Notes: generated by a model not told the origin, from the letters alone. A stretch of 64,000 nt of DNA from an uncultured Prevotella sp. (GCA_945875635.1 CAMCLD010000001.1:62001-126000), one strand, 5' to 3'. Shown: positions 50,417 through 60,033, counted from the stretch's first letter. Program-made: numbers and translations.

Positions 50417-53395
50417 TTAAGCGTCCTGTTCCTTTATTTTCCTTCCAAGTACGATATATGCAACTGGTGAAGCGATGAAAATAGAAGACAGTGTGCCGAA
50501 GATGACACCGAGAATCATCGCAAATGAGAAGCTGCGTATGCTGTCACCACCCAGTATGAATATGCTGAGGAGCACGATGAGTGTTGACAGTGATGTGTTG
50601 ACCGTACGTGCAAGAGTCTGGTTGATGGAGTCGTTGAACAATACTTGCAGGTCTTGTTTTGGATGCAGTTTCATGTTCTCACGAATTCTGTCGAATACAA
50701 CCACCTTGTCATTGATGGAGTAGCCGATAACGGTAAGGATAGCACCAATGAACGTCTGGTCTATCTCAAGTGAGAATGGAGCCCAGCCCCACATGAGCGA
50801 GTAGATACCTATGACTGTTATGGTGTCGCACGCAAGAGCTGCTATTGAACCAACTGAGAATCCCACGTTGCGGAAGCGCAAGAGGATGTAAAGGAATATG
50901 AATACGAGTGCCAAGATTACGCTCCATATAGCTCCGTAAGTGATGTCTTTGGCTATTGATGGTCCTACTTTTGCGCTGCTGATGATTGAGCCACCCTGAC
51001 GAATGTCCGGGTTCTTGAAAGACTCCACGTTAGCCTGTGACACAAGGTTTGCCTTCTTGAGGGCTGTGTAGAGTATTGTCTCAGCACGGTCGTCCTCAAG
51101 CGGGTCGTTAGATTCGATGTTGTAGTTTGTGGAAACACGTACTGTTTGTCCGTCAGTACCGAGAGCTATGACACTTGTAGTGGCTGGCTTGCCAGCGTTC
51201 TCGCCTTTGGTGTTAACGAATGCTCCGTCAAGAGCCTTGCGAACCTCTTCGACCTGATGTGCTCCAGAAAGGGTAACGACATAGTTGCGTCCGCCTGTGA
51301 AGTCAATGCTGCGGCTCAGTCCGCGTACAAAGAAGCTGATTACAAACACTACTATTGCCAATGCCACTACTGTGAAGCTCTTCTTGTAGAGAGACATGAA
51401 AGGCACATGGATGTTCTGGAGCAGGTTCTTTGAAATGTTGGTATAGAACTTCTGGTTTGTCCACTTGTCGTTCTTGAGCCTGTTCTCATATACAATACGT
51501 GTGAGGAATACGGCTGTGAAGAAAGAGCAGACGATACCTATAATCCATGTCGTTGCGAAACCACGTATAGGTCCTGTACCGGTTACAAGCAGGATGATAC
51601 CTGTGATGAGTGATGTGAGGTTGGAGTCGAAGATGGCAGAGAATGCGTTGCTATATCCTTCCTGCAATGCCTGCTTGAGTCCTTTGCCAGCTCTCATCTC
51701 CTCTTTTATACGTTCATAGATAAGCACGTTGGCATCTACGGCAGTACCGAGTGTGAGCACTATACCGGCAATACCTGGCATGGTGAGTGCTGTCTGGAAA
51801 CTGGCGAGTATTCCAAGTGTGAAGAAGAGGTTGAAGAGCAATGCTATGTTTGCCATCATGCCTGGTATGAAATCGTACATTACGAGCATGTATATCATAA
51901 GTATCACGAAGGCAATGACGAATGATATTATACCCTGCTGGATGGACTGTGCTCCAAGTGTAGGACCAACGACCTCCTCCTGTACGATGCGTGCAGGTGC
52001 AGGCATACGTCCCGACTTGAGCGTATTGCTGAGGTCTTTTGTGTCCTCAATGGTGAAGTTACCGCTAATGGATGACTGACCTCCGTCGATTTCCTGATTT
52101 ACACGTGGTGCGGAATAAACGACATTGTCAAGTACGATGGCTACCGCTTTGCCAACATTTGCCTTTGTGAGCTGTGCCCACTGGCGTGCGCCATCGGAGT
52201 TCATGGTCATGCTTACCTCCGGACGTCCAAAGTTGTCGAACTGGTCTTTTGCGTCTGTCACTACGTCGCCTTCAAGTGGAGCTCGTCCGTCGGATGTCGT
52301 TATCTTGATGGCGTGAAGTTCGAATACGTTCTTGTTGTTTATTCCGTCAGCTGGCTTTGCACTCCATAGCAGTTTAAGGTCAGCTGGTAGAATCTGCTTT
52401 GCTATCTGTGAGTGGAGCAGGTGGTTTATCTCTGCTGTGTCACGGATGTGGGCATATCCTACAAGGCTAAGGCTTTCTCCTGGTATGGTCTGCAAGATGG
52501 CGAGCAATGGGTGTTGCTTCTTTGCATCTGCAATCTGCTCAGCCTCTGTCTTTGCCTTGCTGTTGCCCTTAACCTGCAGTTTTCCCTTTACGTTGTCTGC
52601 ACCGGCACTCTTGACAGTGTCTGTCTTTGTCGTGTCAATCTTGGTGTCACCATTTGCGAGGTGAAGGTCGAGCTGTGAGAGGTAAGGCTGTACTTCCTGA
52701 TTGTTGTATGTCTCCCAGAATTCCAGGTTTGCGCTACCCTGAAGCAGTTTGCGCATACGCTCAGGCTCTCTGATACCAGGCATCTCAACCATTATTCGTC
52801 CTTCCTGTCCCTCCAGTTTCTGGATGTTAGGCTGAACGACACCGAATTTGTCGATACGGTTTCTTACAACGTTGAAGGAGTTGTCGATGGCAGACTGCAC
52901 TTCCTCGCGGAGAACTTTCTCAACCTCGCTGTCTGTGCTCTGTGTGCTGACTTTCCCTTTGAGCTGCTGTGTAGCGAATATAGTCGCCAGTCGTCCGCCG
53001 TTGGAATTCTTCTTGTAAGCGTCAACGAAGAGAGTGATGAAGTCCTTCTGACTTTCCTCTTCCTGCTGACGCGCCTCGTTCATAGATTTTACGAACGCTG
53101 CGTCTTTCTTGTGGTCAGCGAGTACTTCAACTACATCGGGTACGGAAACCTCGAGTACTACGTTCATACCGCCTTTGAGGTCAAGTCCGAGACCAATCTG
53201 CGTTTCAAGACACTTCTGGTAAGAATAAACACCCAGATACTTTACAGAATCCTTGTAATCCTGCTGTGCCACAGGGTCTTTAATCTTTGCTGCCTGACTG
53301 TCGTAGTAGTTTGTGGCTACTGAGAATGACAGGTAGAAGATGCTTGCAAGCGTCAGTAAGACGGCAATACAAATTACTAATCCTTTGTTTTGCAT
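50417..53395 (-). CDS. secDF: Protein translocase subunit SecDF (fused)
   Basis: A 992-residue inner-membrane protein that pulls exported proteins from SecYEG using the ion gradient. The SecD half (about 1-640) has GLGLDLKGGMNVVLEV near the start and TLGTAVDANVLIYERIKEE; the SecF half (about 680-985) has RSIDFTGGRNYVV and VIGYSINDKVVVFDRIRE. The periplasmic part of SecD has an insertion rich in Lys, Thr and Asp. Fusion of SecD and SecF is common in Bacteroidota. Own promoter and terminator, so monocistronic. Confidence 0.97.
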   Translation of the reverse strand: MQNKGLVICIAVLLTLASIFYLSFSVATNYYDSQAAKIKDPVAQQDYKDSVKYLGVYSYQKCLETQIGLGLDLKGGMNVVLEVSVPDVVEVLADHKKDAAFVKSMNEARQQEEESQKDFITLFVDAYKKNSNGGRLATIFATQQLKGKVSTQSTDSEVEKVLREEVQSAIDNSFNVVRNRIDKFGVVQPNIQKLEGQEGRIMVEMPGIREPERMRKLLQGSANLEFWETYNNQEVQPYLSQLDLHLANGDTKIDTTKTDTVKSAGADNVKGKLQVKGNSKAKTEAEQIADAKKQHPLLAILQTIPGESLSLVGYAHIRDTAEINHLLHSQIAKQILPADLKLLWSAKPADGINNKNVFELHAIKITTSDGRAPLEGDVVTDAKDQFDNFGRPEVSMTMNSDGARQWAQLTKANVGKAVAIVLDNVVYSAPRVNQEIDGGQSSISGNFTIEDTKDLSNTLKSGRMPAPARIVQEEVVGPTLGAQSIQQGIISFVIAFVILMIYMLVMYDFIPGMMANIALLFNLFFTLGILASFQTALTMPGIAGIVLTLGTAVDANVLIYERIKEEMRAGKGLKQALQEGYSNAFSAIFDSNLTSLITGIILLVTGTGPIRGFATTWIIGIVCSFFTAVFLTRIVYENRLKNDKWTNQKFYTNISKNLLQNIHVPFMSLYKKSFTVVALAIVVFVISFFVRGLSRSIDFTGGRNYVVTLSGAHQVEEVRKALDGAFVNTKGENAGKPATTSVIALGTDGQTVRVSTNYNIESNDPLEDDRAETILYTALKKANLVSQANVESFKNPDIRQGGSIISSAKVGPSIAKDITYGAIWSVILALVFIFLYILLRFRNVGFSVGSIAALACDTITVIGIYSLMWGWAPFSLEIDQTFIGAILTVIGYSINDKVVVFDRIRENMKLHPKQDLQVLFNDSINQTLARTVNTSLSTLIVLLSIFILGGDSIRSFSFAMILGVIFGTLSSIFIASPVAYIVLGRKIKEQDA

Positions 53396-53430
53396 TTCTA
53401 TTATTGTTTGATTTTATGTCTTTTAGCGTG

Positions 53431-53438
53431 CAAAGTTA
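53431..53438 (-). promoter_or_regulatory. -7 element of secDF
   Basis: Reverse strand TAACTTTG, with TTTC 20 bases further upstream as a three-of-four match to the -33. Confidence 0.55.
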
Positions 53439-53465
53439 ACTAATTTTTCACACTTTGAGAAATTT

Positions 53466-54572
53466 CTAATGCTTTATTTGCTCTTTATCCTTCTTTTTTA
53501 TCTGGCTGATGATGGGGAAATGGTCGGAAAGACGGATTTTCCTGTCAACGAAAGTAGTGCAAGGAGTGAATGTCGAGGAGCACATGATGTTGTCAATCCT
53601 CACGAACATCCCGTTGCGATTGTATGATATTCCTGGACCTGTTGCCGACTCTATGTAGCAGTCTGTGAGATTCCGTGAAATAGTCCTCCTTGCATACGAT
53701 ATGGGGTTGTCGTTGAAATCTCCACATAAGATTATGTCGTCACCCTTTTCCAACGCTGTACTGATGTATTCTGCCACGTTGCGTGCTTGCGGAGCCCTTT
53801 GTCTTGCTGCCTCCGCCAGCTTGTCAAGAAGTTTTCTGGAATCTTGTTTCAGATTGCCATCGTTCACTCCACCTCTGACAATCTTCCGAAAGCTGTCTTT
53901 GTCGTCCTTGTTCAGCTTGTTAGACTCAAGATGGCAGTTGATAACGGTGATATCTCCCTGAGATGTCTGAACCTTGTATGCCACGCTTATGTTCCCTTCC
54001 GACTCGTAAGGTATCTTCTCAGATGCTATGATTGGGTGTTTGCTGAGAATGCCAATCCATTCCCCAGACGGTTTCTTGTGTGTCCACATTATGTGTGGAT
54101 AATGTTTGTTGAGAATGCTGTCAGCCTTCTTTCCTTTTATGATGTGCGGGTTTGCTTCTTGCAGACATACAATGTCGGCGTCATTCTCAAGGATGTATTC
54201 TGCCATACCTATGCCAGTGTCAATGCCAGTTCCGTCATCGTTGAAGTTGAAAACATTGTAGGACAGTACTTTGATGGCATTGTCGGGCACTTCGCCAGAT
54301 ATGTTTAAAGGACATATCCTGCGTGTCGGATAATAAGTAATGACAAGTCCGACAACTGGTATGAGAACATGCCTGGGCGAGATGAAAATCCAGATAACGA
54401 TGAATGTGAGGTTTGCAATCAGGAAAAGAGGATAGAGGATGCCTGTCACAGCCATCATTGGATGTGTGGATGGATTGATATGGTCTGCCATCCCTGTCGC
54501 TATCATAGCGACAATGATGACTATGTTTACAGATGACAGTATGAGTGTGGCGAGTCCTTTGATTTTTTTCAT
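53466..54572 (-). CDS. Membrane-anchored endonuclease/exonuclease/phosphatase-family protein
   Basis: A 368-residue protein. Residues 1-95 hold three hydrophobic helices, and 100-360 an EEP domain with LSYNVFNFN, CLQEANPH (metal Glu), NCHLES, CGDFNDNP and a final SDHFPI. Members cut DNA, RNA, or phosphate esters such as sphingomyelin and inositol phosphates; the membrane-anchored kind in Bacteroidota is uncharacterised. The active site should face the periplasm. It lies 8 bases after the rhomboid gene, so the two are co-transcribed. Confidence 0.9.
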   Translation of the reverse strand: MKKIKGLATLILSSVNIVIIVAMIATGMADHINPSTHPMMAVTGILYPLFLIANLTFIVIWIFISPRHVLIPVVGLVITYYPTRRICPLNISGEVPDNAIKVLSYNVFNFNDDGTGIDTGIGMAEYILENDADIVCLQEANPHIIKGKKADSILNKHYPHIMWTHKKPSGEWIGILSKHPIIASEKIPYESEGNISVAYKVQTSQGDITVINCHLESNKLNKDDKDSFRKIVRGGVNDGNLKQDSRKLLDKLAEAARQRAPQARNVAEYISTALEKGDDIILCGDFNDNPISYARRTISRNLTDCYIESATGPGISYNRNGMFVRIDNIMCSSTFTPCTTFVDRKIRLSDHFPIISQIKKKDKEQIKH

Positions 54573-54580
54573 TCTGACGG

Positions 54581-55504
54581 CTATTTCCTGCTTTTGTCAA
54601 ACAGCTTCTGCTTCTCTTCTTTTGTAAGGCTGTCGTATCCGCTCTTCCGTATCTTGTCAAGGATGCAGTCTATCTCATCCTGTTCTTCCTTTTTCCTGGC
54701 ATTGTAATCCCAGTCGCTCTCGTGTACTGCCTGGCTATGCCTGCTGTTCCATCCAGTGTTGTCTGATTGGTGGTTGCTTCTTCTTTCCCAGTTGCTCCTC
54801 ATCCTGTTGAAAAACTGTTGTCCCTGTGACGTTCCAAAGCCACCGTAGTAAGGATGTCTGTTCCAGTACCTTATGAGGATGTATCCAAAGAGCATACCGC
54901 CAAGGTGTGCCACGTGTGCTACTCCGTCACCCTGGCTGCTGAAAGCTGAGAACAGCTCTATAGCCACGTAGAACAGTACGAACCATTTTGCCTTGATTGG
55001 GATGGGCAATGGGAAGATGAATATTCTCTCCTCAGGGAATATCATTCCGAATGCGAGCAAGATGCCGTATATGGCACCTGATGCACCCACTGTGGTCCAT
55101 GAGTTAAGTACTACGTCCATTGGAGTCTTCATTTCATTTATTATGACGTGTGGATATTGTGCATATTCAAGGGAATAGTTTACAAACTGTGCAGCCTCCT
55201 GCATGAGTCCCGCTCCTATTCCGCACACGAAATAATATATGAGAAATTTCTTGGTTCCCCAAACCCTCTCGACAACGCACCCAAACATCCATAATGCGAA
55301 CATGTTGAAGAAGAGGTGTGAAATGCCGCCATGCATGAACATGTATGTTACAAGCTGGTAGAATGAAAAATTACTTGCCAGTATGAAATGAAGGCCGAAC
55401 GTGCTGTTAAGGTCTATCCCCATATGTCTCAATACTTCATAGGCAAGGTATGCTATGATGTTAATCAATAGAAGGTTCTTTGTTGCTATTGGTATGTTAC
55501 GCAT
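54581..55504 (-). CDS. Rhomboid-family intramembrane serine protease
   Basis: A 307-residue membrane protein with six or seven helices in residues 8-212. The motifs are HGGISHLFFNMFAL (oxyanion Asn/His, about 58-71), TVGASGAIYG with nucleophile Ser142, and HVAHLGG with catalytic His200. A hydrophilic C-terminal tail (215-307) rich in Arg, Asn and Gln follows. I start at 55504 because the consensus promoter box at 55565 lies inside the longer frame and the extra N-terminus is not family-like. Substrates unknown; first gene of a pair with the EEP protein gene. Confidence 0.93.
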   Translation of the reverse strand: MRNIPIATKNLLLINIIAYLAYEVLRHMGIDLNSTFGLHFILASNFSFYQLVTYMFMHGGISHLFFNMFALWMFGCVVERVWGTKKFLIYYFVCGIGAGLMQEAAQFVNYSLEYAQYPHVIINEMKTPMDVVLNSWTTVGASGAIYGILLAFGMIFPEERIFIFPLPIPIKAKWFVLFYVAIELFSAFSSQGDGVAHVAHLGGMLFGYILIRYWNRHPYYGGFGTSQGQQFFNRMRSNWERRSNHQSDNTGWNSRHSQAVHESDWDYNARKKEEQDEIDCILDKIRKSGYDSLTKEEKQKLFDKSRK

Positions 55505-55564
55505 ATTGTTGATGTTTATGTATGTCAGTCGGAATGCATTTTCCAGACTTTGTATATTTAAGCG

Positions 55565-55572
55565 CAAAAGTA
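55565..55572 (-). promoter_or_regulatory. -7 element of the rhomboid gene
   Basis: Reverse strand TACTTTTG. It lies within the longest rhomboid frame and therefore supports the shorter start at 55504. Confidence 0.6.
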
Positions 55573-55654
55573 CTAAAAAATATCGTGAAAAGACATAAAT
55601 CGCAGTGAGATACGTGTTTTTTTGGCTTAATTCATAATTTTTTTTTGTTTTTTG

Positions 55655-55685
55655 TTTGTTTTGTGAAACAAATGCCTTATATTTG
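55655..55685 (+). promoter_or_regulatory. HU promoter (-33 and -7)
   Basis: TTTG (55655-55658), 19 bases, TATATTTG (55678-55685). Full consensus, 155 bases ahead of the HU ATG, so the transcript has a long leader. Confidence 0.75.
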
Positions 55686-55840
55686 CAGGGCATATCCGTA
55701 TGTTGGAGAAATAGAAACGTCCATATCAGGATTATCCAATACCATGATGAATCCGAAGGTGTTTTTCAATGTAGCTGATATTTTGAGAGCCGAAACAAAT
55801 ACATACAATCACAATTATAATCACAATTAGAAAAATTATT

Positions 55841-56113
55841 ATGAACAAGACTGAGTTAATTGAGGCTATTGCTGCAGGCGCAGGACTGAGCAAAGCAGAC
55901 GCAAAGAAAGCATTGGACGCAACAGTTGCAGCTGTTAAGGACACTCTCGTAAAGGGTGACAAGATACAGCTCGTTGGTTTTGGTACATTCTCTGTAGCTG
56001 AGCGTCCAGCACGTGAGGGAAGAAATCCTTCAACTGGTGCAACCATTACCATACCAGCAAAGAAAGTTGCTAAATTCAAGGCTGGTGCTGAGTTGGCAGA
56101 CGCTTTGAACTAA
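55841..56113 (+). CDS. HU-family DNA-binding protein
   Basis: A 90-residue histone-like protein that bends DNA as a dimer. N-terminal helices ([20 protein letters not shown]), then the beta-arm [21 protein letters not shown] with the conserved R-x-x-R-x-x-x-NP, and a C-terminal helix. Length is standard. It stands alone and is followed by a dispersed repeat copy and a strong hairpin. Which of the several HU paralogues usual in this phylum it is cannot be told. Confidence 0.96.
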   Translation: MNKTELIEAIAAGAGLSKADAKKALDATVAAVKDTLVKGDKIQLVGFGTFSVAERPAREGRNPSTGATITIPAKKVAKFKAGAELADALN

Positions 56114-56131
56114 AACTTAATAAGTAATAAC

Positions 56132-56190
56132 TGGTTGACTCGTCAACTCGTTAAATTAGAGCAAGCTCGTAACTTGCGAAACGTGAATAA
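56132..56190 (+). repeat. Dispersed GTTGAC-type repeat copy after HU
   Basis: GTTGACTCGTCAAC (56134-56147) is a palindrome, followed by GAGCAAGCTCGTAACTTGCG and AAACGTGAATAA. The same order of blocks occurs at 60034-60115, so both belong to one repeat family. Confidence 0.75.
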
Positions 56191-56199
56191 GCAATAAAT

Positions 56200-56237
56200 A
56201 ATCAGGGCATCCATTATTTACAATGGATGCCCTGATT
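56200..56237 (-). terminator. Hairpin between HU and kduD
   Basis: AATCAGGGCATCCATT (56200-56215) pairs exactly with AATGGATGCCCTGATT (56222-56237). Sixteen base pairs with a six-base loop; it could end either the HU or the kdu transcript. Confidence 0.75.
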
Positions 56238-56256
56238 GATTGTCGCCTGTCTGTAT

Positions 56257-57066
56257 TTATTTAGGTTGCTTGCCGATGTAAGCAAGAATTCCACCGTCAA
56301 CATAGAGTACATGACCATTGACTGCGTCAGAAGCCTTGGAAGCAAGGAATACTGCAGGACCTCCAAGCTCTGATGGGTCGAGCCAGCGTCCGGCAGGTGT
56401 CTTTGCGCATATGAAGCTGTCGAAAGGATGACGGCTGCCATCAGGCTGACGCTCGCGGAGAGGAGCTGTCTGAGGAGTAGCGATGTAGCCAGGACCGATG
56501 CCGTTACACTGGATGTTGTATTCTCCATATTCAGAGCAGATGTTGCGGGTGAGCATCTTCAGACCTCCCTTGGCAGCAGCGTATGCAGAAACGGTCTCAC
56601 GGCCAAGCTCGCTCATCATAGAGCAGATGTTGATAATCTTACCCTCACGGCGCTCCATCATCTCTGGGATGACAGCACTTGAGCAGATGAACGGACCAAC
56701 AAGGTCGATGTCGATTACCTGCTGGAACTCGGCACGCTTCATCTCGTGCATAGGAATGCGCTTGATGATACCGGCGTTGTTTACCAGGATGTCGATATTG
56801 CCGACCTCAGCGTGGATTTTCTCCACAAGTTCCTTTACAGCAACTTCGTTTGTAACGTCGCAAACATAGCCCTTCACGTTCTCGATGCCAGCCTCCTTGT
56901 AGTTGGCAAGACCACGCTCAAGAGCAGCCTCGTTGATGTCGTTGAAGATGATGGTCTTTGCACCAGCAGCTACAAATGCTTTGGCAATGTTGAAACCAAT
57001 GCCATAAGAGGCACCTGTAATCCAGGCATTCTTGCCTTCGAGTGAAAAATCTTTTAAACTTGTCAT
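56257..57066 (-). CDS. kduD: KduD-like short-chain dehydrogenase (2-deoxy-D-gluconate/gluconate 5-dehydrogenase type)
   Basis: A 269-residue classical SDR: WITGASYGIG (cofactor loop), NNAGI, catalytic Ser-Tyr-Lys in NICSM and YAAAKGG. With kduI upstream it should convert 3-deoxy-D-glycero-2,5-hexodiulosonate to 2-keto-3-deoxygluconate in the breakdown of unsaturated uronates from pectin or glycosaminoglycans. The family cannot be cleanly separated from gluconate 5-dehydrogenase by motifs; the pairing with kduI decides. Transcribed after kduI with a 62-base gap. Confidence 0.9.
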   Translation of the reverse strand: MTSLKDFSLEGKNAWITGASYGIGFNIAKAFVAAGAKTIIFNDINEAALERGLANYKEAGIENVKGYVCDVTNEVAVKELVEKIHAEVGNIDILVNNAGIIKRIPMHEMKRAEFQQVIDIDLVGPFICSSAVIPEMMERREGKIINICSMMSELGRETVSAYAAAKGGLKMLTRNICSEYGEYNIQCNGIGPGYIATPQTAPLRERQPDGSRHPFDSFICAKTPAGRWLDPSELGGPAVFLASKASDAVNGHVLYVDGGILAYIGKQPK

Positions 57067-57128
57067 TTTCGTCTTGTATTTAAGTATTAAGTTTGTTTTT
57101 TATAATGATAGTCTGTTTACCTAAGTTA

Positions 57129-57971
57129 TTATCTCAAATCTGTGATGGCATAGAAGTCCTGGTCACCATAGTCGAGGTTTTCTCCGCCCATTCCCCATAT
57201 AAAGGTGTAGTTATGGGTGGCTGCTGCGCTGTGGATGCTCCATTCCGGTGACAGTACGGCCTGATTGTTAGTCATCCATATGTGCCTTGTCTCCTGTGGC
57301 TCTCCCATGAAATGGCAAACAGCCTGGTCCGATGGCAATTCAAAATAGAAGTAAGCCTCCATCCTACGGCTGTGTGTATGGGCAGGCATGGTGTTCCACA
57401 CGCTTCCTGTGGCAAGTTCTGTCATGCCCATCTGCAACTGGCAGGTTGGGAGCATCTGGTTTACAATCATTTTATTGATGGTGCGCTCATTGCTCATTTC
57501 AAGTGAACCCATCTGTGCTTTCACGGAGTCTGCTGCAGATATCTTGCGGCAAGGATATGACATGTGAGCTGTTGTTGAGTTGAAATAGAAAAGTGACGGG
57601 GTGGCAGGGTCGGCACTCCTGAAGGTAATCTCCCTGTCTCCACTGCCAATGTAGAGAGCTTCCTTATAATCGAGTTCATATTCCTCGCTGCCAACCTTGA
57701 CAATACCCTTGCCTCCTACATTGAAGACACCAAGCTCTCGGCGGGTCGTGAAGTAAGGTGCCTTAAGAGGGGCAATAGCTTCAAGTGGCAATGTCTCTCT
57801 GACAGGTTTTGCTCCTCCCACAATCATACGGTCGTACATGGAATACACCATATATACTTTGTCGTCGTTGAACAGGTTTTCCACAAGGAAGTCCTTTCTC
57901 AGACGTGTGGTGTCATAATGTCTGGCATCCTCTGGATTAGAGGCATGGCGCAGTTCATATTGTGTAATCAT
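57129..57971 (-). CDS. kduI: 5-keto-4-deoxyuronate isomerase
   Basis: A 280-residue cupin-fold zinc enzyme that converts 5-keto-4-deoxyuronate to 3-deoxy-D-glycero-2,5-hexodiulosonate. Zinc ligands sit in MPAHTHSRRMEAYFYF (H-x-H and Glu) and in WSIHSAAATHNYTF. The ending WGMGGENLDYGDQDFYAITDLR is characteristic of KduI. Pathway partner kduD follows. No lyase or SusCD pair is adjacent, so the uronate source is not shown here. Confidence 0.97.
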   Translation of the reverse strand: MITQYELRHASNPEDARHYDTTRLRKDFLVENLFNDDKVYMVYSMYDRMIVGGAKPVRETLPLEAIAPLKAPYFTTRRELGVFNVGGKGIVKVGSEEYELDYKEALYIGSGDREITFRSADPATPSLFYFNSTTAHMSYPCRKISAADSVKAQMGSLEMSNERTINKMIVNQMLPTCQLQMGMTELATGSVWNTMPAHTHSRRMEAYFYFELPSDQAVCHFMGEPQETRHIWMTNNQAVLSPEWSIHSAAATHNYTFIWGMGGENLDYGDQDFYAITDLR

Positions 57972-58003
57972 AGATATTCAGAATATGTTTTGATTTGTTT
58001 CTG

Positions 58004-58011
58004 CAAAGTTA
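58004..58011 (-). promoter_or_regulatory. -7 element of kduI-kduD
   Basis: Reverse strand TAACTTTG, 32 bases ahead of the kduI ATG; no clear -33. Confidence 0.55.
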
Positions 58012-58047
58012 AGTATTTTATCTCGAATATAATAGTTAATTAAATAT

Positions 58048-58090
58048 AAATGCCCCATATCCTGATTGTTTTCCTGGATATGAGGCATTT
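58048..58090 (-). terminator. Terminator of the DEAD-box helicase gene
   Basis: AAATGCC...ATATCC (58048-58062) pairs with GGATATGAGGCATTT (58076-58090). It lies 6 bases after the helicase stop; read on the minus strand it ends in ATTT. Confidence 0.65.
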
Positions 58091-58095
58091 TTATT

Positions 58096-60015
58096 CTATT
58101 TCTTTCGAGGTTTTCTTATAGCCCAGCCTTCTTCGCTGAAGTCAGGCTCAGCACCTTTGAGCCTTACCTCGTTGTTCTGGAAGAACTGTCTCCAGTCCAT
58201 GGATTCAGCAGGTTTCTGTTCCCTTCTATCTGACTTCTTGGCTTTTTTATTGCCTTTGTCGTCCCTCTTCCTGCTTTTCTCTTCAGGCTTCCGTGAGTTG
58301 TCAGCATGTCTTTCTCCTCGTCGACTTCTCCTCTCGCCAGTGTCGTTGGCATCATTGCATCTTACCTTCCTTCCTTTATAGGATGCGCCGTCAAGTGCTT
58401 TCATTACCTTGCGGGCATCATTCTCAGGCACCTCTATGTAACAGAAGTTTCCCAGCAGGTCAATATGTCCCACATCCTGTCTGCCATGCATGTTGCGATT
58501 GATAAACTGCATTATTTCTCCTGGATAGAAACCATCTGTCTTTCCGAGGTTTATGAACAGTCTTCTATAACCTTTCTCTGCCTTCTTCCCGCCTTTTCGC
58601 TTATCCTTGTTGTCTTTTCTTTCTTTTTTCCTGTCTGATGTGGGAGGCACAATTTCAGGAGCGTCTGCATAGTATGCGAGGAACCTTCCGAACTCTCTTG
58701 TCACGATTTTCTTAAGGATATCCTCTTTGTCAACATATTCAAAGTGGCGGTTGATGTCTTCCATGAATGGGGCAATCTGTTCCTCGTCAACATCTACTTT
58801 TTCAATGTCGTCGATAGCCTTATATAGTTGCTTGGTGCATATGTCCTGTGGGGTAGGTATGACACCGGCGTTGAACTCCTTGCCGATCTCTTTTTCTATT
58901 TGCCTTACCTTATGTTTCTCCCTTGTATGGATGATGCTGATGCTTGTTCCCTTCTTGCCGGCTCTTCCTGTGCGTCCACTACGGTGGGTGTAGCTCTCAA
59001 TGTCGTCTGGCAGTCCGTAGTTTATTACATGGGTAAGGTCGTTGACGTCGAGACCTCTTGCCGCCACGTCAGTAGCAACGAGCAACTGTATGAGATGTGA
59101 ACGGAACTTTTGCATCGTAAGGTCGCGTTGTGCCTGAGAAAGGTCGCCATGCAGTGATTCTGCGTTATATCCATCGTGTATAAGTTTGTCGGCAATCTCC
59201 TGAGTCTCTTTCTTCGTACGGCAAAAAATGATGGCATATATTTTAGGATAATAATCCACGACCCTTTTAAGTGCGAGATATTTGTCTTTCGCATTTACAA
59301 GATAGTAGGTGTGGTTTACATTCTCTGCTCCCTCGTTGCGGCTGCCCACCACAATTTCCTTATAGTCATGAAGGTAACTTTTTGCAATTTTCTCTATCTC
59401 TTTGCTCATGGTGGCTGAGAAGAGCAGTGTATTCCTTTCTTCTGGAACACCGGCAAGTATCTCGTTGATGCTTTCAGAGAATCCCATGTTGAGCATCTCA
59501 TCTGCCTCGTCAAGTACGACATTGCTTACTTTGTCAAGTTTTGCGACACCTCTATGCATAAGGTCGATAAGTCGCCCAGGCGTGGCTACTATTATCTGTA
59601 CTCCATGCCTCAGAGTCCTGATTTGTGTCTCGATGGACGCTCCTCCATAGACTGCATGCACGTGAAGTCCTTTCACATACTTTGAGAAATCATTAAGGTC
59701 ATCTGCAATCTGCAGACACAGTTCCCTTGTAGGACTGAGCACTATAGCCTGTGTGTCCTTGCTGGAGGTGTCGATACGTTGGATGAGTGGAATGCCGAAA
59801 GCAGCTGTCTTACCCGTTCCTGTCTGTGCAAGTGCAATAACGTCGTTCTTGTTGCCCAAAAGATATGGAATAACTTCTTCCTGTACGGGCATGGGATACT
59901 CGAACCCGAGTTCCTCGATGGCTTGGCGTACCTCCTCCGATACGCCTAATTCTTCAAATGTTTTCAAATCAGAAAATAATAATAGAGCATATATATTATC
60001 TTTTATGTTTCGCAT
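58096..60015 (-). CDS. DEAD-box ATP-dependent RNA helicase (DeaD/CsdA-like)
   Basis: A 639-residue RNA helicase. Core motifs: AQTGTGKTAAFG (Walker A), PTRELCLQ, TPGRLIDL, VLDEADEML, LLFSATM, HRSGRTGRAG. A DbpA-like RNA-binding domain (about 485-565, YRRLFINLGKTDGFYPGEIMQ) and a basic, disordered-looking C-terminal tail (about 570-639) follow. Such enzymes remodel ribosome precursors and structured mRNA, especially in the cold. Its transcript should have a leader of about 190 bases with palindromic repeats, suggesting control at the leader. Confidence 0.95.
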   Translation of the reverse strand: MRNIKDNIYALLLFSDLKTFEELGVSEEVRQAIEELGFEYPMPVQEEVIPYLLGNKNDVIALAQTGTGKTAAFGIPLIQRIDTSSKDTQAIVLSPTRELCLQIADDLNDFSKYVKGLHVHAVYGGASIETQIRTLRHGVQIIVATPGRLIDLMHRGVAKLDKVSNVVLDEADEMLNMGFSESINEILAGVPEERNTLLFSATMSKEIEKIAKSYLHDYKEIVVGSRNEGAENVNHTYYLVNAKDKYLALKRVVDYYPKIYAIIFCRTKKETQEIADKLIHDGYNAESLHGDLSQAQRDLTMQKFRSHLIQLLVATDVAARGLDVNDLTHVINYGLPDDIESYTHRSGRTGRAGKKGTSISIIHTREKHKVRQIEKEIGKEFNAGVIPTPQDICTKQLYKAIDDIEKVDVDEEQIAPFMEDINRHFEYVDKEDILKKIVTREFGRFLAYYADAPEIVPPTSDRKKERKDNKDKRKGGKKAEKGYRRLFINLGKTDGFYPGEIMQFINRNMHGRQDVGHIDLLGNFCYIEVPENDARKVMKALDGASYKGRKVRCNDANDTGERRSRRGERHADNSRKPEEKSRKRDDKGNKKAKKSDRREQKPAESMDWRQFFQNNEVRLKGAEPDFSEEGWAIRKPRKK

Positions 60016-60033
60016 ATCTCCGACATGCTGTCA

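Larger units (their letters stand above)
55505..55840 (+). other. 336-base divergent region with the rhomboid and HU promoters
   Basis: No gene is seen. Rhomboid promoter on the minus strand, HU promoter on the plus strand and a long HU leader of about 150 bases with a repeated ACAATTATAATCACAATTA-type end. A 61-codon frame at 55645-55830 starts upstream of the HU -7 box and is rejected. Confidence 0.65.

Noticed and set aside
50417..53395. SecD-SecF fusion as a novelty
   Set aside because: Fused SecDF is common in Bacteroidota.
55645..55830. 61-codon frame before HU
   Set aside because: It begins upstream of the HU -7 box and is better explained as leader sequence.
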